A DNA stretch of 64,000 nucleotides from CAJXQU01 sp965223825 (GCA_965223825.1 OZ245018.1:1922001-1986000), one strand, 5' to 3'. Numbered from the stretch's first letter, positions 8,232 through 17,585 are shown. Made by a program: numbers and translations. Notes: generated by a model from the sequence alone, not told the origin.

Positions 8232-8681
8232 CTATTCAGCAGTTTCTGAAAGAGAATCAACAGGCTCTAGCCAGATTTCCCAACGATCACTGCCTTGAAT
8301 TTTTAATGTGTAATTTCCAGGTGTCTCGATTAGATAGCTATCTTCACCCGTTCCACCAAGGTGTAAGTTTTGTATGACATTGCCTTCAACATCACGCAAG
8401 TAAAGAACAAAAATCACACCGTAGCTGCGATAACGAAGTCGGTACGGTTTATCCAAAGTAAACACATCCGTAACTCGGTTTAATCGACCATTAAATTTTG
8501 GAGGTGAAAAGCGTTGCGCTAATTTATCGAAACACGTTAGCCTGTCATTTTTATTTTCAATTTTTTTACATTGTTGTAATGCCTTAACGACATCAATTCC
8601 ATTACCTTCATTTTTTAAACTTGCGTTAGATAAACTCGACATGCTGATTAAGACTGCGAGCAAGAATTTATTCCCAACCAT
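8232..8681 (-). CDS. Periplasmic protein with a Cys-x-KIEN-like motif, unknown
   Basis: I place the start at ATG 8681, not at the far-upstream in-frame codon at 8819. Only from 8681 does the protein begin with a signal peptide (NKFLLAVLISMSSLSNA), and it then overlaps the pentapeptide gene by 14 bases. The product has about 149 residues. After cleavage comes ALQQCKKIENKNDRLTCFDK, a disulfide-bracketed helix seen in several periplasmic proteins (CxxIxxxxxRLxCFD). A beta-rich C-terminal half follows (YGVIFVLYLRDVEGNVIQNL, TPGNYTLKIQG). The function is unknown; it is translated together with the cytochrome c gene 6 bases downstream. Confidence 0.6.
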   Translation of the reverse strand: MVGNKFLLAVLISMSSLSNASLKNEGNGIDVVKALQQCKKIENKNDRLTCFDKLAQRFSPPKFNGRLNRVTDVFTLDKPYRLRYRSYGVIFVLYLRDVEGNVIQNLHLGGTGEDSYLIETPGNYTLKIQGSDRWEIWLEPVDSLSETAE

Positions 8682-9294
8682 CAGGGCAACCTTTACAGCC
8701 CTCCATAAAAGCACCTTGAAAAATTGCGAAAGTCTGCTTTGCCCCTTGCATGTCAGCATGCGATAGATTTGAATCGTATAGCTTCGTTTCTTGCATGTTT
8801 GCATTGCGCAGTATTGCACTGCTTAAAATTATTTTATCTGCCCTTAGCATTTCTAAATTTGCCGCAGTCAGATCAACTTTTTCCAAATTTGCACCAACAG
8901 CGCGTGCAAACTCTAAATTAGCGCCGCGCAGACTTGCGCCAACCAAAACAGCCCTGTTTAAATTTGCAATACGAAGATCAGCAGATTCTAAATCGGCATC
9001 AGAGAGAGTTGCGTTGATGAGTTTTACCCCGCGCATATCTGCACGAACTAAATTTGCACCGTGAAGATCAGCACCAGAGAGATCGGCACCTTTCATATCC
9101 GCAAAGCGTAAATCAACTCCCGGACAGATTGTCTTTGGCTTAATCTCACAACCGTTGATCACCCAGGGAATTGGGCGTGAACTATCATTTTCAATTTTGT
9201 CGTATGCCTGGCTTGTAAAAGCATAAACAATTAAAAACAAAACACCGGTAAAAAATAATGATCTGAAGAACGTAGTAATAGTGAATATATTCAT
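8668..9294 (-). CDS. Exported pentapeptide-repeat protein
   Basis: About 208 residues from ATG 9294, which has GGTGG five bases upstream (a GTG at 9303 is the alternative). An N-terminal hydrophobic signal or anchor (LFFTGVLFLIVYAFTSQAY) is followed by a cysteine pair (INGCEIKPKTICPG). From residue 70 come about 20 tandem A(D/N)LxX pentapeptides: LRFADMKGADLSGADLHGAN, then LVRADMRGVKLINATLSDAD. These fold as a right-handed quadrilateral beta-helix. From memory, pentapeptide-repeat genes also sit beside quinoprotein ethanol dehydrogenase genes in Pseudomonas, so the pairing is probably functional. It ends CKGCPDGWE. Confidence 0.8.
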   Translation of the reverse strand: MNIFTITTFFRSLFFTGVLFLIVYAFTSQAYDKIENDSSRPIPWVINGCEIKPKTICPGVDLRFADMKGADLSGADLHGANLVRADMRGVKLINATLSDADLESADLRIANLNRAVLVGASLRGANLEFARAVGANLEKVDLTAANLEMLRADKIILSSAILRNANMQETKLYDSNLSHADMQGAKQTFAIFQGAFMEGCKGCPDGWE

Positions 9295-9316
9295 AATAAC
9301 CACCGCTAAGTTGTCT

Positions 9317-9353
9317 AAAAAAGCAGCAGGATCAAAACTTCAGATCCTGCTGC
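9317..9353 (-). terminator. Rho-independent terminator after the alcohol dehydrogenase gene
   Basis: On the minus strand a perfect 11-bp stem (GCAGCAGGATC/GATCCTGCTGC) with a 9-base loop is followed by six T. It lies between the dehydrogenase stop (9389) and the pentapeptide gene start (9294). Most transcripts of the abundant dehydrogenase should therefore end here, and the downstream genes should receive only read-through or an internal promoter. Confidence 0.85.
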
Positions 9354-9388
9354 AATAGGTATCTAGATGAAGATGTAACTAGATATTC

Positions 9389-11302
9389 TTACTTCGCGGC
9401 AACCGCTTTAGCATCTGGAATTTCAAATACCCAATAAGAACCACCTTGAGAAACAGGTTTGGTTAAATCAGCGACATCACCCCCCCAAAGTGGGACAGCA
9501 CCGCCATAACCAGATCCTATTCCTAAGTATTGCTTACCATCCATTTCCCACGTCACAGGCACAGAAACAATCCCGGAACCCGTTTGGAAGCTCCACAACT
9601 CTTTACCATTTTTCGCATCGAATGCTTTAACGAAACCATCACTGGTACCTGTAATAACCAAATTCCCTTTTGTGGTTAATGTACCCGCCCATAATGGTAG
9701 TTTTTCATGATGCTCCCAAACGGTCTCACCCGTTACAGGGTTCATTGCCCGTAATGAGCCTATGTGATCATCAAATTGCTTATGGATGCGGAAACCTTGA
9801 CCAAGATACGCAGCACCTTTTTTATAAGTTAAGTGCTCTGTCCAATAATCTTCTGACCAATGATTTGAGGGGATGTAAAACAAGCCTGTATCCGGATGAT
9901 AAGACATAGGGTTCCAGTTTTTACCACCAAGAAAGTTTGGTGTAACTGAGATTTTTTTGCCTTGTTTTTGACCTGGTTCTGGCTCTGGTGGGTATTGATC
10001 AAAATTAACGATCGGGCGACCTGTTTTAAGATCAAATCCTTTTGCCCATGTAATACCGGGTACAAAAGGATACGCCGCTAATAGAGAGGTCGGCTTGTTA
10101 GCTTCTTCACTGCCCCGCTCGGTTAACTTAGTACGATCGGTAACAAAGAAAAAACCATTACGATCAGCATGTGCACCAGCTTTAACCATCTTTCCTGTTT
10201 TGGGATCTTTATATTCAAATAAAACAATTTCGTTATTACCGGAAAAATCCCACGCATCATTCGGTGTATGTTGAAAGAAACCAACTAACTCACCGTTAGA
10301 TGGATCAACATACGCCTGACCAGAGGTATATAAGCTATCCCAATTTCGTGGATCTTTATCAGGCCCCGTTCGTTTCCATGTGTTCCAAGGAGCGGGGTTA
10401 CCCGTGCCGATCACAATCGTATTCGTTTCAATATCAAACGAAGCCGTTTGCCATGGTGCACCACCACCGTGACTCCACGCTTCGACTTTACCTGTCCCGT
10501 TATAATCACCATCAGGCCATGTTTGTGCTTTTTCATCACCCGTAAAAGAAGAATCTTTACCGGCAAGTCGACCCTTATGGCCTTCAACAAATGGGCGCAT
10601 CCACAGCTCTTCACCGGTGTCAGGATCGCGTGCAAACAATCGTCCAATGACACCAAACTCATCACCTGAAGATCCATGGATCAACATGACTTTACCCGTC
10701 TTCTGATCTTTAATAACGAAAGGGGCGCCCGTCATTGTGTAACCCGCAGTGTGGTCACCGAATTTTTCTTTCCAGACAACCTCACCTGTCGCTTTATTTA
10801 ATGCAACGACAGAACCATCTAATAAACCCATGAACACTTTATCGCCATAAATTGCAGCACCGCGATTAACGACGTCACAGCAAGGGCGAATATCTTCAGG
10901 AAGACGTGCAGTATATTGCCAGAGACGTTTACCGGTTTTTGCATCTAATGCAAACATTCGGGAATACGATGCGGTGACATAAATAACGCCATCATGCACA
11001 AGTGATTGAGCTTCCTGTCCACGTTGTTTTTCATCACCAAATGAGAACGACCATTTCGGACGTAATTGTGAAACGTTTTCATCATTGATTTGGTTAAGCG
11101 AACTATGCCGTTGCGCTTTTAAACCAAGACCATACATTAAGACATCATTCGTTGTTTCGTGATCGTTTTTTAAATCATCCCAGGTGACCTTGGACTCAGC
11201 ATAAACATTCGTTGAAATCGCAGCGCTCATAAAAACTGCCGCTGCACTTGTACCTGTTATGTATGCCTTCAGCATACTTTTCGGTAATGCTTTGCTTCGC
11301 AT
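9389..11302 (-). CDS. PQQ-dependent quinoprotein alcohol dehydrogenase (ExaA/PedE type)
   Basis: 637 residues, starting at an ATG with GGAGG seven bases upstream and a signal peptide (ITGTSAAAVFMSAAISTNVYA). Eight-bladed propeller with PQQ tryptophan-docking repeats. The vicinal cysteine pair is in DIRPCCDVVNRG, and the active-site GTGNPAPWN block is of the ethanol dehydrogenase rather than MxaF methanol dehydrogenase type. The catalytic Asp lies in NDAWDFSGNNE; two residues later there is Ser, where lanthanide-dependent XoxF/PedH enzymes carry Asp, so a calcium enzyme is expected. It oxidises primary alcohols to aldehydes in the periplasm and passes electrons to the cytochrome c encoded downstream. 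No C-terminal haem domain is present. No pqq synthesis genes are in the window. Confidence 0.92.
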   Translation of the reverse strand: MRSKALPKSMLKAYITGTSAAAVFMSAAISTNVYAESKVTWDDLKNDHETTNDVLMYGLGLKAQRHSSLNQINDENVSQLRPKWSFSFGDEKQRGQEAQSLVHDGVIYVTASYSRMFALDAKTGKRLWQYTARLPEDIRPCCDVVNRGAAIYGDKVFMGLLDGSVVALNKATGEVVWKEKFGDHTAGYTMTGAPFVIKDQKTGKVMLIHGSSGDEFGVIGRLFARDPDTGEELWMRPFVEGHKGRLAGKDSSFTGDEKAQTWPDGDYNGTGKVEAWSHGGGAPWQTASFDIETNTIVIGTGNPAPWNTWKRTGPDKDPRNWDSLYTSGQAYVDPSNGELVGFFQHTPNDAWDFSGNNEIVLFEYKDPKTGKMVKAGAHADRNGFFFVTDRTKLTERGSEEANKPTSLLAAYPFVPGITWAKGFDLKTGRPIVNFDQYPPEPEPGQKQGKKISVTPNFLGGKNWNPMSYHPDTGLFYIPSNHWSEDYWTEHLTYKKGAAYLGQGFRIHKQFDDHIGSLRAMNPVTGETVWEHHEKLPLWAGTLTTKGNLVITGTSDGFVKAFDAKNGKELWSFQTGSGIVSVPVTWEMDGKQYLGIGSGYGGAVPLWGGDVADLTKPVSQGGSYWVFEIPDAKAVAAK

Positions 11303-11796
11303 ATAGAACCTCCAAATAAGAATATTATTTTAGTGTTTGCTCGAGCGAAGGTGAGCTTATATGCGTGTCTTTACAGCTGTCTATACAGTAAAAAACATTA
11401 GGAAGGTTGCTGACCAAAGTCATTACTTTAGTCATATTTTTAACGGAAAACTTCCTGAGAGTGCTACAAAACTGTTTCGATATGCAACACTTTTTAGGCC
11501 GATTTTGTAAATGATTTAAATGACGATATCGTCACCAAGAATTGGATGTATTGGCTATACATAAAAAATAAACTAAAAAAAATCATTGATAATTTAGTTT
11601 ATTTTTAAATAATAAGGTGTTGGCTTTTTGATAGGTAAAATTAAGAGGTGAATAAAAATATGATTAATAATCTCTTTGTAAAAAAAATCTAATTCTCAAT
11701 TATTAAAGGAAATTAGTATCGCGGAATGATCCCACAGCACGATCACAAAAGATTTCTCATCGAATGGACTTTATTCGGTTTTAACTCAAACAAGAT
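11303..11796 (-). promoter_or_regulatory. Control region of the alcohol dehydrogenase gene with a 20-bp imperfect palindrome
   Basis: This 494-base gap has no gene. At 11414-11433 lies ACCAAAGTCATTACTTTAGT, an inverted repeat with 8 of 10 matching pairs. It is placed 112 bases upstream of the dehydrogenase start, a reasonable position for an activator or repressor operator. AGGAAG at 11401 and CTTCCT at 11451 bracket it as a second, weaker inverted pair. The stretch 11570-11710 is very AT-rich. I cannot name the regulator; quinoprotein ADH genes are commonly controlled by LuxR-type response regulators, none of which is in the window. Confidence 0.35.
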
Positions 11797-12660
11797 TTAT
11801 AAAGCCGCACTGTCACTTAATGCATCGACACTAACATTCACTTTCATAACGGCCCCTGGCGGGCCTTTATATGATCCAGAAATCGGTGGGACGGATTCTG
11901 GTAATCGGGCTACCGCAACAGGAATATGTTCTGCACCAACCATGCCCCCGGTTGTCGGATCGAACCCTTTCCAGCCTGCACCAGGTAAAAATACTTCAGC
12001 CCACGCATGAGTGGAACCGGGACCGAGAGTATTCGAATAAATATAACCACTGACAAAGCGTGCAGCAAAACCTAACCGTTGTGCGACGGCCATAAATAGG
12101 GTGGCTGAATCTCGACACGATCCGGTTGCGTATTCTAACGATTCTTCGGGTGTCTGCACGCCAGCTTCCTCGCGAATGCAATAATCTAACTGTTGATTGA
12201 CGCGCTGGTTAATTCGTAACAATAAAGAAAACGATTGGGTTATCTCGTTTGGATTCCAGATGCTTGCAACAAAATCATTGAATAATGGTGCGGTATCCGC
12301 ATTACGATCTTGCATATAGGGTTGTAGTAAGATTTTCTCATCTTCAGTGTAATAAAATGGATAATTCACAGCGTGATCAGCGACGAGGAAATCATGCGGC
12401 GCTTGGTTAAATTGCTGCGTGATAATTTCACTTTCAATCCACAAACTTTGCGTAGCGAGCGCAAAGCTGGCTGTCGCCACAGAGTTGCCCTCCACATCCT
12501 GCTGCCAGCGCAAGGTGGCTGTTGGTTCAATACGCAATCTTGATTTCTCTATACGTAACTCATGGCTTTCCAAAGGGCGCAAACGCAATGTATGCGGTTG
12601 TAGTTGCACCAAAGTTGGAAATTCATACATTGTATGATGAGTTATTTTGTAACGTTTCAC
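11797..12660 (-). CDS. Transglutaminase-like (cysteine protease fold) family protein
   Basis: 287 residues, no signal peptide. The N-terminal beta domain begins MKRYKITHHTMYEFPTLVQL, the bacterial transglutaminase-like N domain. The core follows with the catalytic Cys in YATGSCRDSATLFMAVAQRL, His in PGSTHAWAEVFLPGAGW and Asp in KGFDPTTG, all three present. Homologues of this two-domain type often sit with circularly permuted ATP-grasp and alpha-E proteins in peptide-linking gene sets, but those partners are not here; the gene is alone. The reaction (amide hydrolysis or transfer) is inferred from the triad only. Confidence 0.85.
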   Translation of the reverse strand: MKRYKITHHTMYEFPTLVQLQPHTLRLRPLESHELRIEKSRLRIEPTATLRWQQDVEGNSVATASFALATQSLWIESEIITQQFNQAPHDFLVADHAVNYPFYYTEDEKILLQPYMQDRNADTAPLFNDFVASIWNPNEITQSFSLLLRINQRVNQQLDYCIREEAGVQTPEESLEYATGSCRDSATLFMAVAQRLGFAARFVSGYIYSNTLGPGSTHAWAEVFLPGAGWKGFDPTTGGMVGAEHIPVAVARLPESVPPISGSYKGPPGAVMKVNVSVDALSDSAAL

Positions 12661-12894
12661 GATTGAATTAACACTCCCGCATCATCGATTTGATACATCT
12701 AGAAAGGTACTGTTGGAATTTAAACAATGGCGTGTCGACCGACACTGATGAGGTGAGTGGCAACATTGCCACACAATAAAAAGCCCCTCGCCTGTGTTGT
12801 CTAAAGTAGCACAAGCTTTGCCCTACTCCTATGACAACGCAAGCTTTCAATCGTTCTATTTATCGATTGAACTGGGGCTGATCATGAACTTTAT

Positions 12895-14514
12895 TTAGCG
12901 ATATTCAGGCTCGTACATCATTGCGCGAATATACGTCTCGAGATCATTCGGTAATCGCGCTTGCGCCAATCCATCACGTTGAGCAGTTTGTGCTACGGCG
13001 ACGGCAATCGCCAACGACACATCCCGGATCCGGGTCAAGGGTGGATATAGCGTTCCGTTGGCAAGATCTTCTTCACTGACCTTTTCGGCCAATGCATTGG
13101 CTGCGGCAAGAAACATGTCGTCATTAATAATCGACGCTTGCGCCGCTAATGCACCTAAACCAATTCCAGGAAAAACATACGCATTATTACCCTGCCCCGG
13201 CACATATTCCTGACCGTTCAAAGTGACCGGATCAAACGGACTGCCACTGGCGAAAATCGCCCGGCCTTCACTCCAACGATAGGCTTCCGAAGCCGTGCAT
13301 TCTGCCCGTGACGTTGGGTTAGAAAGCGCGAAGATAACAGGATGAACCTGATGCTGGCTCATGCGTCGGATGATCGCTTCCGTAAACACACTTGGCGTGC
13401 CCGTTGCCCCAATTAAAACTTGCGGTTGAATGGCATCAATTGCCTCTTCAAACCCAAGTGGTTCGTGATCATGCGCGAACGGGATGATGTGATCAGCCAA
13501 CGAATCACGGCTCGCGACAACCAAACCTTGTCGATCAGAAAACCACAGCTTTTTTCGCGCCTGTTCTTCCGTGCTGCCGGCCGACACCATCGCTGCCTTG
13601 ATCAGCTCGCCAATACCGGTCGCAGCCGATCCCGCACCTAAGAAGAGAATATTCAGATCAGTAAAATTACGACCGGTTAGACGACAAGAAGCTAAAATAC
13701 CGGCCAACGCAACAGCCGCTGTACCTTGAATATCGTCATTAAAACACAAGACTTTGTCGCGATAACGATTTAACAATCGATACGCATTTGGCGTCACGAA
13801 ATCTTCGAACTGGATCAGCGCACGCGGATATTTTTCTTGCACGGCTGTAACGAACTCATCAATCAATTCATCGTATTCATCCCCGGTTAGACGGGGCGAT
13901 TTAAGCCCGAGATACAACGGATCGTCGAGCAGAGTTTGATTATTCGTCCCCACATCGAGCATGATCGGTAAACATTGTGATGGCGGCACACCGGCACAGG
14001 CTGTGTACAACGCCAGCTTTCCGATAGGAATACCCATTCCATTCGCACCCAGATCACCCAAGCCAAGTATACGTTCGCCATCGGTGATGACGATCATCCG
14101 CACATCGTCTTCGGGCCAATTGTCCAGCACTTGAGAGATCCGACCACGATGATTCGGTGAAATATAAAACCCGCGTGGGCCGCGATAGATTTGTGCAAAT
14201 TCGCTGCAGGCCTGTCCGACCGTCGGGGTATACACGATCGGCATTAATTCTTCGATATTGTCGATCAGCAAACGGTAATAAAGACTATCGTTACGACCGG
14301 CTAGCGATTGTAAAAAGACATATCGCTCAATATCATTTTCTTTACGACGCAGATTCGCCATAGCACGTTCAATCTGCACATCCATTGAACATACTGCCGG
14401 CGGCAGTAAACCTTCTAAACCGTAATGTTGTCTTTCTTCATCAGTAAAGGCGCTGCCTTTATTGAAATGTGCGTTATTGATCAGCTTCGTACCACGGTAC
14501 GGATACTCTTTCAT
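12895..14514 (-). CDS. maeA: NAD-dependent malic enzyme
   Basis: 539 residues, the length of bacterial MaeA. N-terminal malic domain with GTKLINNAHFNKGSAF and the conserved MPIVYTPTVGQACSEFAQIY and RGPRGFYIS. The GLGDLGANGMGIPIGKLALY block and the metal-binding FEDF and FNDDIQGTAAV blocks follow, then an NAD(P)-binding Rossmann segment ILFLGAGSAATGIGELI. It decarboxylates malate to pyruvate, linking the TCA and glyoxylate cycles with gluconeogenic or biosynthetic pyruvate supply. The NAD preference is inferred from family resemblance to MaeA rather than MaeB (no phosphotransacetylase domain). It stands alone, with its own upstream region. Confidence 0.92.
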   Translation of the reverse strand: MKEYPYRGTKLINNAHFNKGSAFTDEERQHYGLEGLLPPAVCSMDVQIERAMANLRRKENDIERYVFLQSLAGRNDSLYYRLLIDNIEELMPIVYTPTVGQACSEFAQIYRGPRGFYISPNHRGRISQVLDNWPEDDVRMIVITDGERILGLGDLGANGMGIPIGKLALYTACAGVPPSQCLPIMLDVGTNNQTLLDDPLYLGLKSPRLTGDEYDELIDEFVTAVQEKYPRALIQFEDFVTPNAYRLLNRYRDKVLCFNDDIQGTAAVALAGILASCRLTGRNFTDLNILFLGAGSAATGIGELIKAAMVSAGSTEEQARKKLWFSDRQGLVVASRDSLADHIIPFAHDHEPLGFEEAIDAIQPQVLIGATGTPSVFTEAIIRRMSQHQVHPVIFALSNPTSRAECTASEAYRWSEGRAIFASGSPFDPVTLNGQEYVPGQGNNAYVFPGIGLGALAAQASIINDDMFLAAANALAEKVSEEDLANGTLYPPLTRIRDVSLAIAVAVAQTAQRDGLAQARLPNDLETYIRAMMYEPEYR

Positions 14515-15047
14515 GCGTAACTAGCTCCAAGCTATTTTAGGTGGCTGGTTATCCTTAACATTCTGTGACGAAGGCCAGCACTGGTGATGCCATCTTATTA
14601 CTTTAAATCTGAGATTTAATTCTATTTTATAACTTTTCTAAAATGCTGTTCTTTAAGTGTAGTTCTATTCACAACGTTTGCTGAGCCCGCTAGTGCGGAC
14701 AAAACAAACAAAGCGTAACAAACCCACTATTATGCCTGATCTACACGGACAATATCATTTCGAATACGTCAAATAGTGGCGCGATTCATCAAGAAATTAA
14801 AGACTGGTTAATATCGACCGATAATTAAGATTAATAATTTAAAAAACATAACGGCAGAACAAAGCAAAGTGGATTTGTGCAATCTCAGATCGTCAAGTCC
14901 AGAGAGAAAAGTCAGTGATCCGAGTTCACTCACTGACACGGGAATAAAGACTTAGCTCTTAACAACTCAAGATAACTTAAAGCTAATGTTGATTAGCAGT
15001 GTTGTTCCCTGCTAAGGCAAATTAGTGAGGCCGCCAAATAGATCGTT
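14515..15047. other. Intergenic region with two small inverted repeats
   Basis: Divergent promoters of the malic enzyme and chemoreceptor genes must lie here. GTCAGTGA at 14911 and TCACTGAC at 14930 form a perfect 8-bp inverted repeat around an 11-base spacer. GCTAAT/ATTAGC at 14982-14997 form a tight 6-bp hairpin with a 4-base loop, about 50 bases before the receptor start. Neither has a T-run, so they are better seen as operators or leader structure than terminators. I find no ORF or RNA gene. Confidence 0.35.
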
Positions 15048-17082
15048 ATGAACATTTTTAAAAAAATAAAACACACCAATGCCGGTGTTAGCACCCTTTC
15101 GACTCACGCCAGTCAGCTACGTGCGGATCTTGCAAAAGTCTCACTTCACCCAAGCTTTATCGCTGCGTTTGTTTCACCACATGTGGATATTGACAAAGTT
15201 GCATCGGAAAATCGCTACACGCTTTCCAGAAACGCCGATGATGTTGTGTACGACCGCTGGCGAATTATCCTCTAACAATCCGAAAGATAATCTTTATCAT
15301 GCGACGACTGATCAGTGGCAAACGATCGTCGTGCAATGTTTTGATCAAAGCCTGATCGAGAGTGCCAGCGTTGTTTCTGTTCCCTTAGAAAGTGATGATC
15401 TTCGACAAAACATCGAGCACAAGCCACTAAAACAACGTCTAAATAATCTCACTCAACGCATTCAAGCGATCCAGCCCGGTATGTCGATCGATCACAAAGA
15501 TACGATCGCATACATCCTGATGGACGGGTTATCAAATTCAGAATCTTTCTTTATGGAAGCGCTATATGAATCGGGTGCATTACCTTGTTTGTTCGTTGGT
15601 GGTTCCGCCGGTGGCACGTTGGATTTCCGTTGCACCTATTTGCATGACGGCAAAAGAAAACTCGAAAACCACGCCGTGATCGCCTTTTTAAAAATAGCTA
15701 AAGGGACACGATTCGGCATCTTTAAAAGCCAGAACTTCATCCCAACAGAGACGCATTTTCAAGTCTCCAGTGCGTCGGTTGAAAAACGTCAAGTTAAACA
15801 AGTGATCGACCGAACCGGTAACGTCACGTCCTTCATTTCAGCCTTGTGCGATGCTTTTAGCTGTGCACCTGAAGCGCTTGATCAGCAATTATCTGATTAT
15901 TCATTTGCGATTAAAGTGAATGATGAGCTGTATGTTCGATCCGTTGCCTCAATTAATATTGAGGCAGATCATATTGATTTTTATTGTGATGTTGGCCCGG
16001 GTGAAGAATTGGTATTAGTAAAGAGAACCGGCCTCGCAGAAACAACCCGCACGGACTATCGTCGTTTTATGCAAGGAAAACCCCATGAGCCCGTTGCCGG
16101 TATCATGAATGATTGCATCTTACGACGCTTATACAACGAATCAGAACTATCTCAAATGAAAAGTATTTTCGGCAACACACCTGTTGCCGGTTTTTCAACA
16201 TTCGGCGAAATTCTTGGGCTCAACCTAAACCAAACTCTCAGCGCGATTTTTTTCTTCAAAGTTGCAGAAGACGAAGAATTTGTAGATGAATACGTGGATA
16301 ATTTTGTCTCACATTACGGCGAGTTCAAAGCGTTTTTCTTGCGCAGACAAACGGCGAAGCTAGCCGGTTTATCGCGCGTCATCGTCAAACAAATTGGCGA
16401 CTATCGATCCGGCGTGTACGACAACCAACTCGACGTCACCTATATGGAACCCTCGATGGCATATCTGGTGGAAGATCTTAATCGCCTCGGTGATGTCTTG
16501 CGTGAATCACAACAACTGCGTGACTCTACCTCGCATCACTTACAATCGGCCTCAGACGATCTGTATTCGTCGATGGCACAGCTAACCGATCAAATTTCAG
16601 CGCAAGGTGACGTGATCAAAAATGCGGATAAAACCGTTGGTTTTCTATCTGATCGCGCAAAAGACACTGCAATCGAAGCCCACACACTTGCACAGACCGG
16701 CAATCAAATTCAGGGTGTCGTTGAAGTCATTCAGCAAATTGCCGATCAGACCAATTTACTCGCATTAAATGCTGCAATCGAAGCTGCTCGCGCAGGTGAG
16801 GCGGGCCGTGGCTTTTCTGTAGTGGCGGATGAAGTGAGAACACTCGCGGAAAAATCACGACAAAGTGCGGGCACGATAGGATCAGATATTTCATCGCTTG
16901 CCACAAAGATCATTGAGTTCGCAAAACAGATCGAGGAGCAATCTTCAGAAGTAGCAAATCTCAGTGAGATCCTCGACAGCATCGCCTCATACATGACTGA
17001 CACCGCAAACACAGCAGAGAATACAACGCAAATTGCCGACACGTTAAACAGCTTGATGGAACAACGGAAACAAACGGGTTGA
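15048..17082 (+). CDS. FIST-domain cytoplasmic chemoreceptor, with an apparent single-base frameshift
   Basis: Read through one frameshift, the gene encodes about 677 residues. It starts at ATG 15048 (MNIFKKIKHTNAGVSTLSTH) and runs FIAAFVSPHVDIDKVASE up to 15207. The frame must then change in the AAAA run at 15208-15211 to continue IATRFPETPMMLCTTAGELS, the start of a FIST sensory domain. Removing one A restores a continuous protein. FIST-N and FIST-C extend to about residue 410. A short MCP signalling module follows, with the hairpin tip IADQTNLLALNAAIEAARAG and EAGRGFSVVADEVRTLAEKS. No membrane helix is present, so it is a soluble receptor. FIST domains are thought to sense small ligands such as amino acids. 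The frameshift may be real or a sequencing error. Confidence 0.8.
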
Positions 17083-17103
17083 TCTTAACCCAGTAGAGAA
17101 AGA

Positions 17104-17143
17104 ACCATTCAAGCAATGCGGCTAGCGTACTTGCTTGAATGGT
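17104..17143 (-). terminator. Long perfect hairpin, probable terminator of the mgtC-like unit
   Basis: ACCATTCAAGCAA at 17104-17116 pairs perfectly with TTGCTTGAATGGT at 17131-17143 around a 14-base loop. On the minus strand it is followed by the T-rich tail TTCTTTCTC, only a few bases after the MgtC-family stop. On the plus strand there is no T-run, so it chiefly serves the minus-strand genes, though it may also protect the chemoreceptor mRNA 3' end. Confidence 0.6.
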
Positions 17144-17147
17144 ATGA

Positions 17148-17585
17148 TTAAGACGGTTCTTTTTGCTTAGAACCAGGTTTAATCGGATCTGAAAAATAAA
17201 AAATCAAAAACCCGATAACAGACAAGACGATCGCAATTTCGTAACGGTTATACGCCACAGAAACCCCGATCGCCCCGGTGTTCCACAAACCTGCAGCAGT
17301 TGCTGTACCACCAACGTTACCCTCATGTTTGACGATCGCTCCACCGCCGATGAAGCCCATTCCGGTGATGATCGCGTACATTATCCGCGCTTCAGAATCA
17401 CCACCATCGTAGACATCAATCCCCACGAGCATAAAGGCGCAACATGCGATCGCAACCAGGGGGAAAGTACGTAAACCAGCCACATCAGAACGATATTCGC
17501 GATGTAAGGCAATCGGTAGTGCAAGAATAAATGCGATACCAATATGATAAAAGTGATACCAAATTAGTGCGAAATTGAGGTCCAT
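17148..17585 (-). CDS. MgtC/SapB-family membrane protein
   Basis: 145 residues with four or five membrane helices. It carries the family blocks ALHREYRSDVAGLRTFPLVA and ITGMGFIGGGAIVKHEGNVG followed by GTATAAGLWNTGAIGVSVA. This matches the MgtC/SapB N-terminal membrane domain; the C-terminal ACT-like cytoplasmic domain of virulence MgtC proteins is absent. Members modulate magnesium homeostasis or the F-type ATPase in some pathogens; for this short form the role is not established. It lies 10 bases after the Yip1-like gene and is probably co-transcribed. Confidence 0.85.
   Translation of the reverse strand: MDLNFALIWYHFYHIGIAFILALPIALHREYRSDVAGLRTFPLVAIACCAFMLVGIDVYDGGDSEARIMYAIITGMGFIGGGAIVKHEGNVGGTATAAGLWNTGAIGVSVAYNRYEIAIVLSVIGFLIFYFSDPIKPGSKQKEPS

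Noticed and set aside
9389..11302. Methanol dehydrogenase XoxF/MxaF
   Set aside because: The active-site GTGNPAPWN block and Ser at the lanthanide position fit the ExaA/PedE ethanol-type enzymes; no mxa or xox partner genes are seen.
11726..12010. 94-codon plus-strand frame over the end of the transglutaminase-like gene
   Set aside because: Antisense shadow of a well-supported gene, without a ribosome site or family resemblance.
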